NCBI RefSeq assembly: GCF_046630315.1
Contig: NZ_LQBD01000001.1
Location: forward strand, 1 to 64,000
Source of the DNA: Brucella anthropi_A
GTDB lineage: Bacteria > Pseudomonadota > Alphaproteobacteria > Rhizobiales > Rhizobiaceae
Length of the DNA: 64,000 nucleotides
Direction of reading: 5' to 3'
The notes beneath the pieces are model-generated. The model did not search any database and was not told the DNA's origin. It worked only from the letters and a program-made list of their open reading frames with translations. Position numbers and translations under genes: made by a program. Every line of letters starts with the position of its first letter. Position 1 is the stretch's first letter. This document shows positions 42,834-51,183 of this stretch, piece by piece.

Positions 42834-43787
42834 CTATTCGATGCCCTTTTCCTTGTAGTAACGCAGCGCACCCGGATGAACCGGAACAGGCGACACAATG
42901 GTATTCTTGTCGAGCTTGATCGCCTTTGCGGACGCATGGGCGGCTGCCAGCTGGTCAAGATTTTCGAAAAGCCGCTTGGTCATCTGGTAGACCAGCTCTT
43001 CGTCCAGGTCGGGCCGGACGATCAGGTAATTGATCACGGAGGCCGTCACGACATCCTTGTCTTGTCCGCTATAGGTATTGGCCGGGATCGTGTTGACCTG
43101 ATATGGCGCGCCAATCTTTTCGATGACATCTGCCGGAACCTCGACAACATTGATGTCCACGGAATTGGCAAGATCGCGCAGCGAGGCGACGCCAAGCCCC
43201 GATGATTGCAGGGTTGCATCCAGCTGGCGGTTCTTCATCAGTTCGACGGATTCCGCAAAGGGCAGATATTCGATCTTGCCGAGATCGTCATAGGACAGTC
43301 CGGCGGCCTCCAGAATGGTGCGGGCATTCAGTTCGGTGCCCGATTTCGGAGCGCCGACAGAAAGGCGCTTTCCCTTGAGATCGGCCAATGTCTTGATGCC
43401 GGATTCCTTGGAGGCGACGATCTGGACGTAATTCGGATAGATTGCAGCAAGCGTGCTCAGATTGGTGAGCTTCTTCTTGAAACCGGCTGCTTCGTTGCCT
43501 TCATAGGCATCGCGCAAGGAATCGCCCAGCGTGAAGGCCACTTCGCCGCGGCCGCTATTGATGAGATTGATATTTTCAATGGAAGCTTTCGTCGCCTGGA
43601 CCGAGGGGCGCACATCGGGAATGCCGGAATAGATTTTTTCCATCGCCACACCCAGCGGATAATAGACCCCGCTGGTGCCGCCGGTCAGAATATTTACAAA
43701 TTCCTCGGCCTTGGCTTGCGCCGCGCCGAAGGCCAGCCCCAATGCGGCGGCCAGCGAAACGGTGGTTTTCCGATTAAAGATCTGCAT
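42834..43787 (-). CDS. TAXI-family TRAP transporter solute-binding protein
   Basis: A 317-residue periplasmic protein with a signal peptide (cleavage after AQAKA, about residue 27) and the TAXI opening FVNILTGGTSGVYYPLG. The segments LKGKRLSVGAPKSGTELNARTIL and YSGQDKDVVTASV are typical. TAXI proteins usually bind glutamate, 2-oxoglutarate or related acids. A strong GAGGAGG ribosome site precedes the ATG. The 269-bp region upstream (43788-44056) should hold the promoter; no specific operator is evident. Confidence 0.9.
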   Translation of the reverse strand: MQIFNRKTTVSLAAALGLAFGAAQAKAEEFVNILTGGTSGVYYPLGVAMEKIYSGIPDVRPSVQATKASIENINLINSGRGEVAFTLGDSLRDAYEGNEAAGFKKKLTNLSTLAAIYPNYVQIVASKESGIKTLADLKGKRLSVGAPKSGTELNARTILEAAGLSYDDLGKIEYLPFAESVELMKNRQLDATLQSSGLGVASLRDLANSVDINVVEVPADVIEKIGAPYQVNTIPANTYSGQDKDVVTASVINYLIVRPDLDEELVYQMTKRLFENLDQLAAAHASAKAIKLDKNTIVSPVPVHPGALRYYKEKGIE

Positions 43788-44056
43788 GTTTCCTCCTCAC
43801 TCCAGTAAAATTGCCATGGTGCGTATACCATAGCCAGGTGGGGAGTTTTTATGGACTGCTTCCCCCACCGCGCTTCGTAACGTCCTCCCACGGAGCTGCG
43901 GAAACGCTATAGCATTCTGAAAAGAAACCCAAATGTTTTTGGTCATTATTCAGGACGGAGCCCGGCTTGCGGCTGGACGCAACTCCATTACGCATTCCGC
44001 AATTGATCAGACGCGGCCTTGAGCGGATCAGACCGGAATGGACTTTGATTTACTTT

Positions 44057-45082
44057 TCATGGGGCTGATAGTGTTATTCGGGCAATATTGTTCACGCTGG
44101 TCGCATATTCATCTCTAAGGCTGATGAACTGGCGTAGGCAGGTTTCCTTGTCTGCCTTTACCTTCACTTTCATCGCAATCAGCTGTTCGTAGACTGCATA
44201 GAACGAATCCTCCAGCATTTGCGTTTGTTGCACGGATGCCTGCGATGACGGGGTCAGGGAATGCCTCAATTCTTCCGAGAGGGTGTGAAGGGCGGCGATA
44301 CCCGTCTTGCGACACATGCGGATGGCGTAGGTCTCTTTCTCATCGAGCACGCTCATCAATAAGGATGCGGTGTCCAGAATGGAGGCGGAGGTTCTTACCC
44401 AGTTTGCGCCGCGATAAATAGACGGCACGAAGACCAATATCGGCGCTGTAGTATGGGTTTCGTAGATACCGCGGAACCACTCTTCCCATTCTTCCCATGT
44501 ATCGGCATCATTGAGGTCTTTCCCGGTGCTGTGCATTGCCTGCAGAACATTTTCATATGTGGGCTGCCCGTGGGTGCGGTCATGAAGCCGGCCCACATTG
44601 CGTTCGCGCGCCTGGACCGCCGCCAGATAGCCCGGAACGAAGCTGAACAGCAATACGACGATTGCAAGGCCCATTGCACCTTCCACAATGGCCAGGAACT
44701 CGCCAAGCCAGCTGGGCGGAGTTTTGAAACCGAGCGTGCTCAGCGCCGACCCGCTGGCGGTAAATGCATAGAAGATGCTCGGTTCAGCGCCGGTTCCCCA
44801 CAGGATGAAGGTGAAGCAGATCTGGACCAGCAGAAACCAGAACGCCACCGAGAGAATCACGAAGACGGGGAATATCCATGCCTGCGATCGCTGGATGCGT
44901 TCGTAGGTCGCTCCAATATCGGTGAACCGGCGTATCATGGTGACTGCTGCGGTAGCCGCAAAGTGGGAAACGATGTCCCGCTCCCGCCAGTTCAGCAGCA
45001 TGACCCGGATGATCGAGCGGAAATAGACGACGAGACCGACAAGACCGATCAGAACGGCAATGATGCGAAGCAATGTGTCCAA
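44057..45082 (-). CDS. Channel-like membrane protein (potassium-channel-type pore)
   Basis: A 341-residue protein with an N-terminal membrane segment (about 5-25), a second hydrophobic pair (about 70-95 and 125-152) and between them a re-entrant loop reading FTASGSALSTLGFKTPP, which resembles the pore loop of two-TM ion channels (TLGF in place of TVGYG). The C-terminal 180 residues are cytoplasmic and helical. Ion selectivity is uncertain because the canonical filter is altered. The start is TTG at 45082 with AGGAG at 7 nt; no ATG is available nearby. Confidence 0.65.
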   Translation of the reverse strand: MDTLLRIIAVLIGLVGLVVYFRSIIRVMLLNWRERDIVSHFAATAAVTMIRRFTDIGATYERIQRSQAWIFPVFVILSVAFWFLLVQICFTFILWGTGAEPSIFYAFTASGSALSTLGFKTPPSWLGEFLAIVEGAMGLAIVVLLFSFVPGYLAAVQARERNVGRLHDRTHGQPTYENVLQAMHSTGKDLNDADTWEEWEEWFRGIYETHTTAPILVFVPSIYRGANWVRTSASILDTASLLMSVLDEKETYAIRMCRKTGIAALHTLSEELRHSLTPSSQASVQQTQMLEDSFYAVYEQLIAMKVKVKADKETCLRQFISLRDEYATSVNNIARITLSAP

Positions 45083-45352
45083 CCCGTTTCTCCTGAAATG
45101 ATTAACTGAACCGTGGCGACTGGATATTTCGAGCAGAAGCGATTGTCATAAGGCGATCTGACGATGGAAAAATCTGAAGGGGAATGTTTCACCAGGCATC
45201 CGGTTCCACATTCCAGAAAAACCCCTGTTTTCTGCTCGCTTTGTTTGTGTGGATTTTGCAACAAATCCATGGATGTGGGCCTTGAGAGATGACCGCGCTG
45301 ACCTAACTTCCCCCTCCACGATAGTTTTCGCGCAGGATCGGAGAGGACAGGA
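45083..45352. other. Divergent promoter region, channel gene / crcB genes
   Basis: A 270-bp gap. It contains the small hairpin GGATTT-TGCAAC-AAATCC at about 45252-45269. The fluoride riboswitch consensus, looked for because crcB follows, is not recognisable here. GGACAGGA precedes the first crcB ATG. Confidence 0.4.
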
Positions 45353-45742
45353 ATGACGCCCTTGGATGTTATGTGGGTCGGTCTGGGCGGGGGTGTCGGC
45401 TCTCTCGGGCGATGGTGGATCGGTCGGGTCGTCGGTGAACATCATCACGGCGCTTTTCCCCTCGCTACATTTCTCATCAATGTTTCTGGCGCTTTCGTCA
45501 TCGGTTATCTGTCGGTGCTGTTCGGCATCGACTGGCGTGACCGCTACGGCACGATGCTCAATGCCGGTATCCTCACCGGCATACTTGGGGGCTATACGAC
45601 CTTCAGCAGCATGCAGCTCGACGCGGTCAAGCTTTCCCGCAAGGGGCAGCGCGGTCTGGCCGTTTTCTATCTCGTGGCGTCGGTGGTCTCCGGCCTCTTT
45701 GCCGCCTGGCTGGGCGCAATGCTCGCCCGCTTGCAGGGTTAG
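45353..45742 (+). CDS. crcB: Fluoride channel subunit CrcB/Fluc
   Basis: A 129-residue four-TM protein of the CrcB (Fluc) family, which exports fluoride as a dual-topology or heteromeric dimer. Family motifs are visible: GGGVGSLGRWW near the N-terminus, FLINVSGAFVIGYL, and GILGGYTTFSSMQLD. It is followed 12 nt later by a second crcB-type gene, the usual pattern for the heterodimeric form. Confidence 0.92.
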   Translation: MTPLDVMWVGLGGGVGSLGRWWIGRVVGEHHHGAFPLATFLINVSGAFVIGYLSVLFGIDWRDRYGTMLNAGILTGILGGYTTFSSMQLDAVKLSRKGQRGLAVFYLVASVVSGLFAAWLGAMLARLQG

Positions 45743-45754
45743 GGAGAAAAAACC

Positions 45755-46567
45755 ATGCTCGATATCATCGTACTGGTTTTCATCGGCGGCGCTTTCGGCG
45801 CAATGACGCGCGAATTCATCATGCTCATGGTGCCGGCGCTGGCGGACGGTTTCCCGCTCGATATTCTCGTGGCCAATGTGGTGGCCTGTTTTCTCCTCGG
45901 CCTGGTGACGGCGCTTCACGCCAGACGCATTCATTCCGGCGACGTCCATACCATGATCGGTACGGGCATGATGGGCGGCGTCTCCACCTTTTCCAGCTTT
46001 GCCTACGGATCGGTCGTGCTGGCCTCCGCGTCGGCATCGGCTTTTCTCACCGCCGCCGTCTATGTCGTGGTGAGCGTGGTTGCCGGCTATGTCGCGGTTC
46101 TGGGCGGAATGCGGTTCGGCGAAAAAAGTGCAGACTTTCTGCGGCGATACCCCCGGATGGCAAGCATCGTCGATAGCGGTCTTGTAACGGTTGAGAGCCG
46201 CCACTCCGTTGCTGAAACCATCGAACGTCTGGCGGCAAAGGCGACATCGTTGGGGATGAATGTTTTCACCCGTGTCGATCATGCGGTCGGCGCCAGGGAG
46301 GCAGGACTGGGCTTGCAGCCGACGGAACTGGTCATTTTCGGGAATCCGAAAAACGGCACGGTCCTGATGCAGGACAAGCGAACCATCGGCCTCGATCTTC
46401 CCATTCGCGCGCTTGCCTGGGAAGACGAAAACGGCAAGGTGTGGCTGACGCTCAATGATCCGGCCTGGCTCGCGCAGCGCCACAGCCTGAATGTCTCCAG
46501 CGCCGATGCTGTCAAGGCGCTGGAGACGCGAACCAGCGCCGTGACGAAATACGCCACCGGGGACTGA
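45755..46567 (+). CDS. CrcB fluoride channel subunit fused to a DUF302 domain
   Basis: A 270-residue fusion. Residues 1-125 are a CrcB subunit (GGAFGAMTREF, ILVANVVACFLLGL, GMMGGVSTFSSFA). After a short linker, residues about 140-255 form a soluble DUF302 domain (GLVTVESRHSVAETIERLAAKA…GMNVFTRVDHA…LVIFGNPKNGT…). The fusion partner's function is unknown, but DUF302 proteins are small ligand-binding-like folds. The reading frame is continuous, so the fusion appears real. It is predicted to pair with the upstream CrcB and ends about 20 nt from the convergent nickel transporter gene. Confidence 0.85.
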   Translation: MLDIIVLVFIGGAFGAMTREFIMLMVPALADGFPLDILVANVVACFLLGLVTALHARRIHSGDVHTMIGTGMMGGVSTFSSFAYGSVVLASASASAFLTAAVYVVVSVVAGYVAVLGGMRFGEKSADFLRRYPRMASIVDSGLVTVESRHSVAETIERLAAKATSLGMNVFTRVDHAVGAREAGLGLQPTELVIFGNPKNGTVLMQDKRTIGLDLPIRALAWEDENGKVWLTLNDPAWLAQRHSLNVSSADAVKALETRTSAVTKYATGD

Positions 46568-46587
46568 ACGGACTGTGAGGCGGCTTG

Positions 46588-47307
46588 TCAAGGGACGCTT
46601 CCCTCCGGCTCGACATAGTGCAGGTGGACCTGTTCTGTCCATTGCGAATGGCGGTGCAGCATGGCGGGAAGGAGTTTCCCGTTGCGCAACACCACCGCGC
46701 GATCGGTAAGCCGCTCGAGAATTTCCCAATCGTGCGAGACGATTATCATCGCGATCTTCTGCGCGGAGAGAATGGCGAGCATTCGCTCAAGGTGCGTTTC
46801 GTCCAGCGCATTTGTGGGCTCGTCGAGAAGCAGCACCTGCGGCTGCATGGCCAGGACGGCGGCAAGCGACACCAGCCGCTTTTCCCCGCCGGAAAGATGG
46901 TGGGTGATGCGGCTGGCCAGATGACCGAGGCCGAGATCATGCAGCAAGGCTTGCGAGCGGTCCATCGCTTCTTCCCGGCTTAGACCCAGATTGAGCGGGC
47001 CGAAGGCCACATCGTCAATGACGGTCGGGCAAAAAAGCTGGTCGTCTGGGTCCTGGAACAGATAGGCGGCCCGGGTGCGGATCTTGCGGAAATCATTTTC
47101 ATTCCGGCAGGTCACGCCAAAGGCGGTGATCTCTCCTGTCGCCGGTTCAAGCCCGACGATGGTCCGCAGAAGCGTGGTCTTCCCCACCCCGTTGTCACCG
47201 ATCAGGGCAAGGCGTTCGCCGGCAGCAAGCGACAGGGAAAGCCTGTCGAGGACGTTTCTGCCGTCCCGCGTCACGCTCACCTGATCAAGGCTGAGGAGGG
47301 GTGTCAT
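46588..47307 (-). CDS. nikO: Nickel ECF-type transporter ATPase NikO
   Basis: A 239-residue CbiO-type ATPase: Walker A GDNGVGKTT, Q-loop AYLFQDPDDQLF (typical of ECF ATPases), signature LSGGEKR, Walker B VLLLDEP, H-loop SHD. It powers nickel import for urease. The ATG at 47307 overlaps the NikQ stop (ATGA); the longer frame upstream is not used. It is the last gene of the urease-nickel operon. Confidence 0.9.
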   Translation of the reverse strand: MTPLLSLDQVSVTRDGRNVLDRLSLSLAAGERLALIGDNGVGKTTLLRTIVGLEPATGEITAFGVTCRNENDFRKIRTRAAYLFQDPDDQLFCPTVIDDVAFGPLNLGLSREEAMDRSQALLHDLGLGHLASRITHHLSGGEKRLVSLAAVLAMQPQVLLLDEPTNALDETHLERMLAILSAQKIAMIIVSHDWEILERLTDRAVVLRNGKLLPAMLHRHSQWTEQVHLHYVEPEGSVP

Positions 47308-48068
47308 GCGATGAACTCCACGAGCAGCAGGCCAAGCATGGCGCAAAAGAACAGGGAAGCGAAAATGGCATCGTAGCGTTGCGTCGCCCCCGCCGGCGCG
47401 CCATGCAGGGCTCCTGAAAAGCCACGGCAGCGCATGGCCTCATCCACCCGTTCGGCACGTTCCATCGAGCGGACCACCATGGTTCCGGCAAGATTGCCGA
47501 ATGTGCGCCAGGTGTGCATGTTGGATTTCGGGCGGAAACCGCGCACGCGCATGGCTTCGCCCAGGCGACTGGTTTCCGCGCGGAAGACCGCGACATAACG
47601 CACGGTGACGAGAAACAGCCGGACGAATTTCGACGACACGCCAAGGCTTTCGGCAGCCTGACCGATGCGGACCGGATCGAGGGAACCAAGCAGCGCATAG
47701 ACGCAGAGAACGCAGATATTGACCTTGATCGCGACAGTCAGCGCGCGGACCGTGCCTTCCATCGTGGCGACGAGGGGCCCAAGTTCAAGAAGCGGCCTGC
47801 CGGGCATGGTAAACGGCAGCAGAACCAGAAGCACAATCATGAAGCCTTCCAGATGCAGGAGCCGATGGCGCAGCCTGTGCCACGGCGCCTTGGCTGTGCG
47901 GACCAGAGCGATTGCCGCAGCCATCGACATGGCCAGCACGAAGGGATTGTGGATGACGGTTGCAAAGATAAGGATGGCAAGCGTCGTTACCAGTCGTGTT
48001 TTCGGATGGAGACGATCGATCGGATTGTCCGCCTCACCATGGCCAAAAAAGTCCGTGCCCGGCGTCAT
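47304..48068 (-). CDS. nikQ: Nickel ECF-type transporter transmembrane protein NikQ
   Basis: A 254-residue CbiQ-type membrane subunit (T component) with several hydrophobic segments and two Arg-containing coupling motifs near the C-terminus (RAETSRLGEAMRVRGF and VDEAMRCRGF) that contact the ATPases. The start overlaps the NikL stop. Confidence 0.88.
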   Translation of the reverse strand: MTPGTDFFGHGEADNPIDRLHPKTRLVTTLAILIFATVIHNPFVLAMSMAAAIALVRTAKAPWHRLRHRLLHLEGFMIVLLVLLPFTMPGRPLLELGPLVATMEGTVRALTVAIKVNICVLCVYALLGSLDPVRIGQAAESLGVSSKFVRLFLVTVRYVAVFRAETSRLGEAMRVRGFRPKSNMHTWRTFGNLAGTMVVRSMERAERVDEAMRCRGFSGALHGAPAGATQRYDAIFASLFFCAMLGLLLVEFIA

Positions 48069-48685
48069 GGTTCACGCTGCCGATCGGAATGGCCGGTGTG
48101 CCTGCGTGACTTGGCCCAGAGCAGCAGCCCTGCAAGGCCGATGATGACGGCAATGCCGCTCACAATATCGGAAAAGCGGGCGCGGCCGTCGGCCTCGGCA
48201 TAGGCTTCCAGAAGCGGCGCGATCTGGCGCGAGACGGCGCGATCAACGCTCCGGTCAATCATGACGCTCAGTTCTTCCGGTGAAGGCGGCGCAGCCGCTT
48301 CCCTCGCGGCGGCAGGGGGTGTTTCCGCCCTGGCAGAACCGATCACGCCCGGCACGCCGTCGCGGGGGAAACGGTCGGCTGCGATATGGGTCTCGGCCAC
48401 GTGGCCATCGCCCGCGTCTATGGTCAAAACGAGATCGGAGGGCACTGCGGGCGTAAAGCTGAAACTGCCGTCCGCGTTGGCAGGTCCCTTGAAAAGCTCC
48501 ACACCTTGCGCATTGCGGATGGTAAGTTGCGCTTCGCTGAGACGTCCTCCACCGATGAAAAAACCGTAGCCGTGAACCGTGCCACCTTCGACCGTTGCGA
48601 AGAGCTTCAGCCTATGTGCCTCGGCAGCGGTGGCAAAGCACATTGTCGCGACGATCAGCGACAGGAGCAAACGCAGGGTTTTCAT
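48065..48685 (-). CDS. nikL: Nickel transporter accessory protein NikL
   Basis: A 206-residue protein with a signal peptide (cleaved after AEA, before HRLKLF), a periplasmic domain whose mature N-terminus starts with His, an Ala/Pro-rich linker and one C-terminal membrane helix (about 168-190). This is the NikL architecture: a tethered periplasmic accessory for nickel import. It overlaps nikM and nikQ by four bases each. Confidence 0.85.
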   Translation of the reverse strand: MKTLRLLLSLIVATMCFATAAEAHRLKLFATVEGGTVHGYGFFIGGGRLSEAQLTIRNAQGVELFKGPANADGSFSFTPAVPSDLVLTIDAGDGHVAETHIAADRFPRDGVPGVIGSARAETPPAAAREAAAPPSPEELSVMIDRSVDRAVSRQIAPLLEAYAEADGRARFSDIVSGIAVIIGLAGLLLWAKSRRHTGHSDRQREP

Positions 48686-49314
48686 GGCGTCGGGTTCCTC
48701 CTGTTGAGGCGCTGACTGCCGAAAGTTTCTGGCCGGACCCGCTTCAGGAAGGCGACGGCGAAGCCGGTAATGAGACCTTCGCCGATCATGAGCGGCAGAT
48801 AGGTGATGCTGATGATCCTGGCCGAGGGAACGAAATCCGATGAAGACAGCACCAATGCGAGCACCACGCCGCAGCCTGTTCCGGCCACGGAAAGCACGGC
48901 GCAGACGAAGCCCACCACGCCTGCGGAAAAGGGCGGGAGGCGCCGCACGAAAGGCAGGAACAGCCAGCCGAAAACGACACCCGGCAGGGCGATATTGATC
49001 GTGTTGACGCCGAGTGTGGTGAGGCCGCCGAAGCCGAAAAGCAGCGTCTGCAACAAGAGCCCGACCATGACGGCGGGAAATGTGGCAAGCCCGATGGTGA
49101 GGCCCATCAATCCCGACAGGAGAAGATGGACACTGGAGGGACCGACCGGCACCGCAAAAAGCGAGGCAACGAAAAACATGGCGGACAGGATGGCGGTTTG
49201 CGCAATGCGTTCTTCTTCCAGGCGGCCAAGCGCCACCGCCACGGCGGCAGCGGCGGCAATGCCGCCGCCCACCACCACGGGAAGGGAAAGAAGGCCGTCC
49301 GGTATATGCGCCAT
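48682..49314 (-). CDS. nikM: Nickel transporter substrate-capture membrane protein NikM
   Basis: A 210-residue CbiM/NikM-family S component. The N-terminus MAHIPDGLLS preserves the second-residue small side chain and His3-like metal-binding start of the family (usually MHIPDG, here with Ala inserted). Several transmembrane segments follow, with GPSSVHLLLSGLMG supplying another conserved His. It binds Ni(II) in the membrane. Confidence 0.9.
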   Translation of the reverse strand: MAHIPDGLLSLPVVVGGGIAAAAAVAVALGRLEEERIAQTAILSAMFFVASLFAVPVGPSSVHLLLSGLMGLTIGLATFPAVMVGLLLQTLLFGFGGLTTLGVNTINIALPGVVFGWLFLPFVRRLPPFSAGVVGFVCAVLSVAGTGCGVVLALVLSSSDFVPSARIISITYLPLMIGEGLITGFAVAFLKRVRPETFGSQRLNRRNPTP

Positions 49315-49333
49315 CGATCTCTCCGCGGAAGCC

Positions 49334-50092
49334 TTATTTCATATCGGTCGCCTTGACCCAGATCAGCCCGCCCGCCTCGACGGGGGCAAGGCTTCCATCC
49401 GGTCGCTTCATCTTCTCGTCGCTCTCGGTCAGCGCCGCGAAGCCCCACCATCCGGCCCGCGGCATGGCATAGGAGAATTTGCCGTCGGCATCGGCTTTCA
49501 GGACCTGCGTGACAAAGGCCGGGTTTGGAGCCTCGACCGAGCCGTCATTGACATATTCCACCTCGATTTCGGCATTCGGCACCGGCTCGCCATTCTTGCG
49601 GACGATGCCTGTGAAAATATTGCCGGTCCACAGCCCGGTCGGCCGCGTGAGCGGCTCTATCTCGACCGGCAGGCCGACCATGGAATCCCAGTCTTCGCCC
49701 GAGGCGAAGCCATCGACCAGAACCTTTGCATAATGGATGATGTATTTCTTTTCAGCCGGTTCCCAATAGGGTTGCGGTTCCACGAAATAGAGCGACGCGC
49801 CGGGTTCGGTGATCTCATCCTTTGCCCGCCATGCGCGCTTGCCGTCAATCTTTCGCTCCTCAAGCCGATCGCTGAGATCGGTGATCTTGTCGCCGCGTTT
49901 GACACCGAAACGCTTCGGTTTTTCCATATCCATCGCCGGACCGCGATCCATGGGATGAGTGAATATGAGGTCGAGCGTCACCGGACCGCCATCGGTCACG
50001 ACGTCTTCGGACGGAATGAGTTCCTGAAAATGGGCAAAGGCGGCGGTCGAAAACCACATCATGCAAAGGGTGGAACAAATGAGTTTTTTCAT
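49334..50092 (-). CDS. nikK: Periplasmic nickel-system protein NikK (DUF4198)
   Basis: A 252-residue DUF4198 protein. A signal peptide ends at FAHF, so the mature protein again starts with His, a feature it shares with NikL. Beta-rich domains include LDLIFTHPMDRGP and a carboxypeptidase-regulatory-like C-terminal part (…FTGIVRKNGEPVPNAEIEVEY…, GWWGFAAL). It is considered the periplasmic nickel-binding helper of this transporter. The TTG one codon upstream is passed over for the ATG at 50092. Confidence 0.85.
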   Translation of the reverse strand: MKKLICSTLCMMWFSTAAFAHFQELIPSEDVVTDGGPVTLDLIFTHPMDRGPAMDMEKPKRFGVKRGDKITDLSDRLEERKIDGKRAWRAKDEITEPGASLYFVEPQPYWEPAEKKYIIHYAKVLVDGFASGEDWDSMVGLPVEIEPLTRPTGLWTGNIFTGIVRKNGEPVPNAEIEVEYVNDGSVEAPNPAFVTQVLKADADGKFSYAMPRAGWWGFAALTESDEKMKRPDGSLAPVEAGGLIWVKATDMK

Positions 50093-50121
50093 CAATCGAA
50101 TGTCTCCAGGAACAGAGAGGT

Positions 50122-51174
50122 TCAGGATGCAGGCTTGGTCTTGTTCGGCTTGACTTTGCGCTTGCCCACAACACCGCTTGGGACCCGGGCGTGGGGGGGC
50201 GGCTCCAGTTCGGCTTTAGGCAGAAGGAAAAGCCAGGTGACGAAAACGAACGGGGCGGTGAATGTGGGAATGCCGATCGGGGTCAGCGCCACGTCCATTG
50301 CTCCTTGCACGATGACGGTGAAGACCGTGCCCAGCAGGGCGAACAGGGTCACGCGCCAGGAAGGCTGGAAGAAGACGCAACCGAGGCCGACGGCGGTGAG
50401 ACCGGGGCTGAAGCCGAAAAGACCGGCTTCGATATCCGACAGGCTTGCGCCCAGCGCCAGCGACAGGAAAAGCGCCACGGCTGAACCGAGAAGGGCGAAG
50501 ATGCCCGCCCAGACGGAGCTGACCAGCAGGCCGACAACCACCAGAATGCCGCTCACGGCATTGTTGATGAGGAAGACCTGTGCCGGGCCTTTCAGCCATG
50601 CTTCAACCAGTTGGAGCCAGTTTGCCGAAAATTCCACGGGTGCTGCGGCGGCGCCGTGCGGCAAGGCGGGTGGCCCCATCGCGGCAATCGGCAGATGCCC
50701 GAAGGAATAGGCTGCGAGGACGAGAAACCATGTCGTGAGGACGAAGGGGAAGGTGAGGGCGGGCGTATCCCATGTCTTCATGACTCTGGAAACGGCAAGC
50801 ATAACCACCGTCGAAACCGCGGCGCCGATCACGAGGATGAACCACATGGCGGGGCCAGGTGCGAGGAAAGTCGGCACGGCCGCTCCCACCAGAACCCCGT
50901 TGAAGCCAAACATGCCCTGCCGCAGCGATAGCCTGTCGGCGTCCAGCAGCATGGCGACGACGGTTGCCACGACAAGGGCGATCACCGCGCCGATGGCGAT
51001 GGCAGCCTGTCCCGCGCCGATGGCGCCCCAGACGATCGCGGCAAGAAAGAACAGCCCTGTCAGTGGGTTGTTCTGAAAGATGACCTGTCCCGCACCGCGC
51101 AGATTCATGTCGATGAAGCGGATAAGGGCATTGCCTTCGACGATTTCAGACCAGCTTGACGGCGCATTTGCCAT
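50122..51174 (-). CDS. ureT: Urea transporter UreT
   Basis: A 350-residue urea-channel family protein (UT type) with an internal repeat of five-helix halves. Family features include FNGVLVGAAVPTFL, TFPFVLTTWFLVLAAY and FGFSPGLTAVGLG-like stretches (LFGFSPGLTAVGLGC). It admits urea to cytoplasmic urease; in Brucella the homologue in the same operon position is reported as acid-activated. The C-terminal tail is Lys-rich. It begins 9 nt after ureD. Confidence 0.92.
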   Translation of the reverse strand: MANAPSSWSEIVEGNALIRFIDMNLRGAGQVIFQNNPLTGLFFLAAIVWGAIGAGQAAIAIGAVIALVVATVVAMLLDADRLSLRQGMFGFNGVLVGAAVPTFLAPGPAMWFILVIGAAVSTVVMLAVSRVMKTWDTPALTFPFVLTTWFLVLAAYSFGHLPIAAMGPPALPHGAAAAPVEFSANWLQLVEAWLKGPAQVFLINNAVSGILVVVGLLVSSVWAGIFALLGSAVALFLSLALGASLSDIEAGLFGFSPGLTAVGLGCVFFQPSWRVTLFALLGTVFTVIVQGAMDVALTPIGIPTFTAPFVFVTWLFLLPKAELEPPPHARVPSGVVGKRKVKPNKTKPAS

Positions 51175-51183
51175 GGAGGCCTC

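Noticed and set aside
45240..45352. Fluoride riboswitch upstream of crcB
   Set aside because: The expected conserved core of the crcB motif RNA could not be found; only a small unrelated hairpin is present.
45146..46729. 527-codon minus-strand frame opposite the crcB genes
   Set aside because: It spans both crcB genes and the intergenic region with Arg/His-rich low-complexity sequence; the sense-strand crcB frames are well supported.
48803..50710. 635-codon plus-strand frame opposite nikM/nikK/ureT
   Set aside because: It crosses several well-supported genes and shows no domain; a codon-bias shadow.
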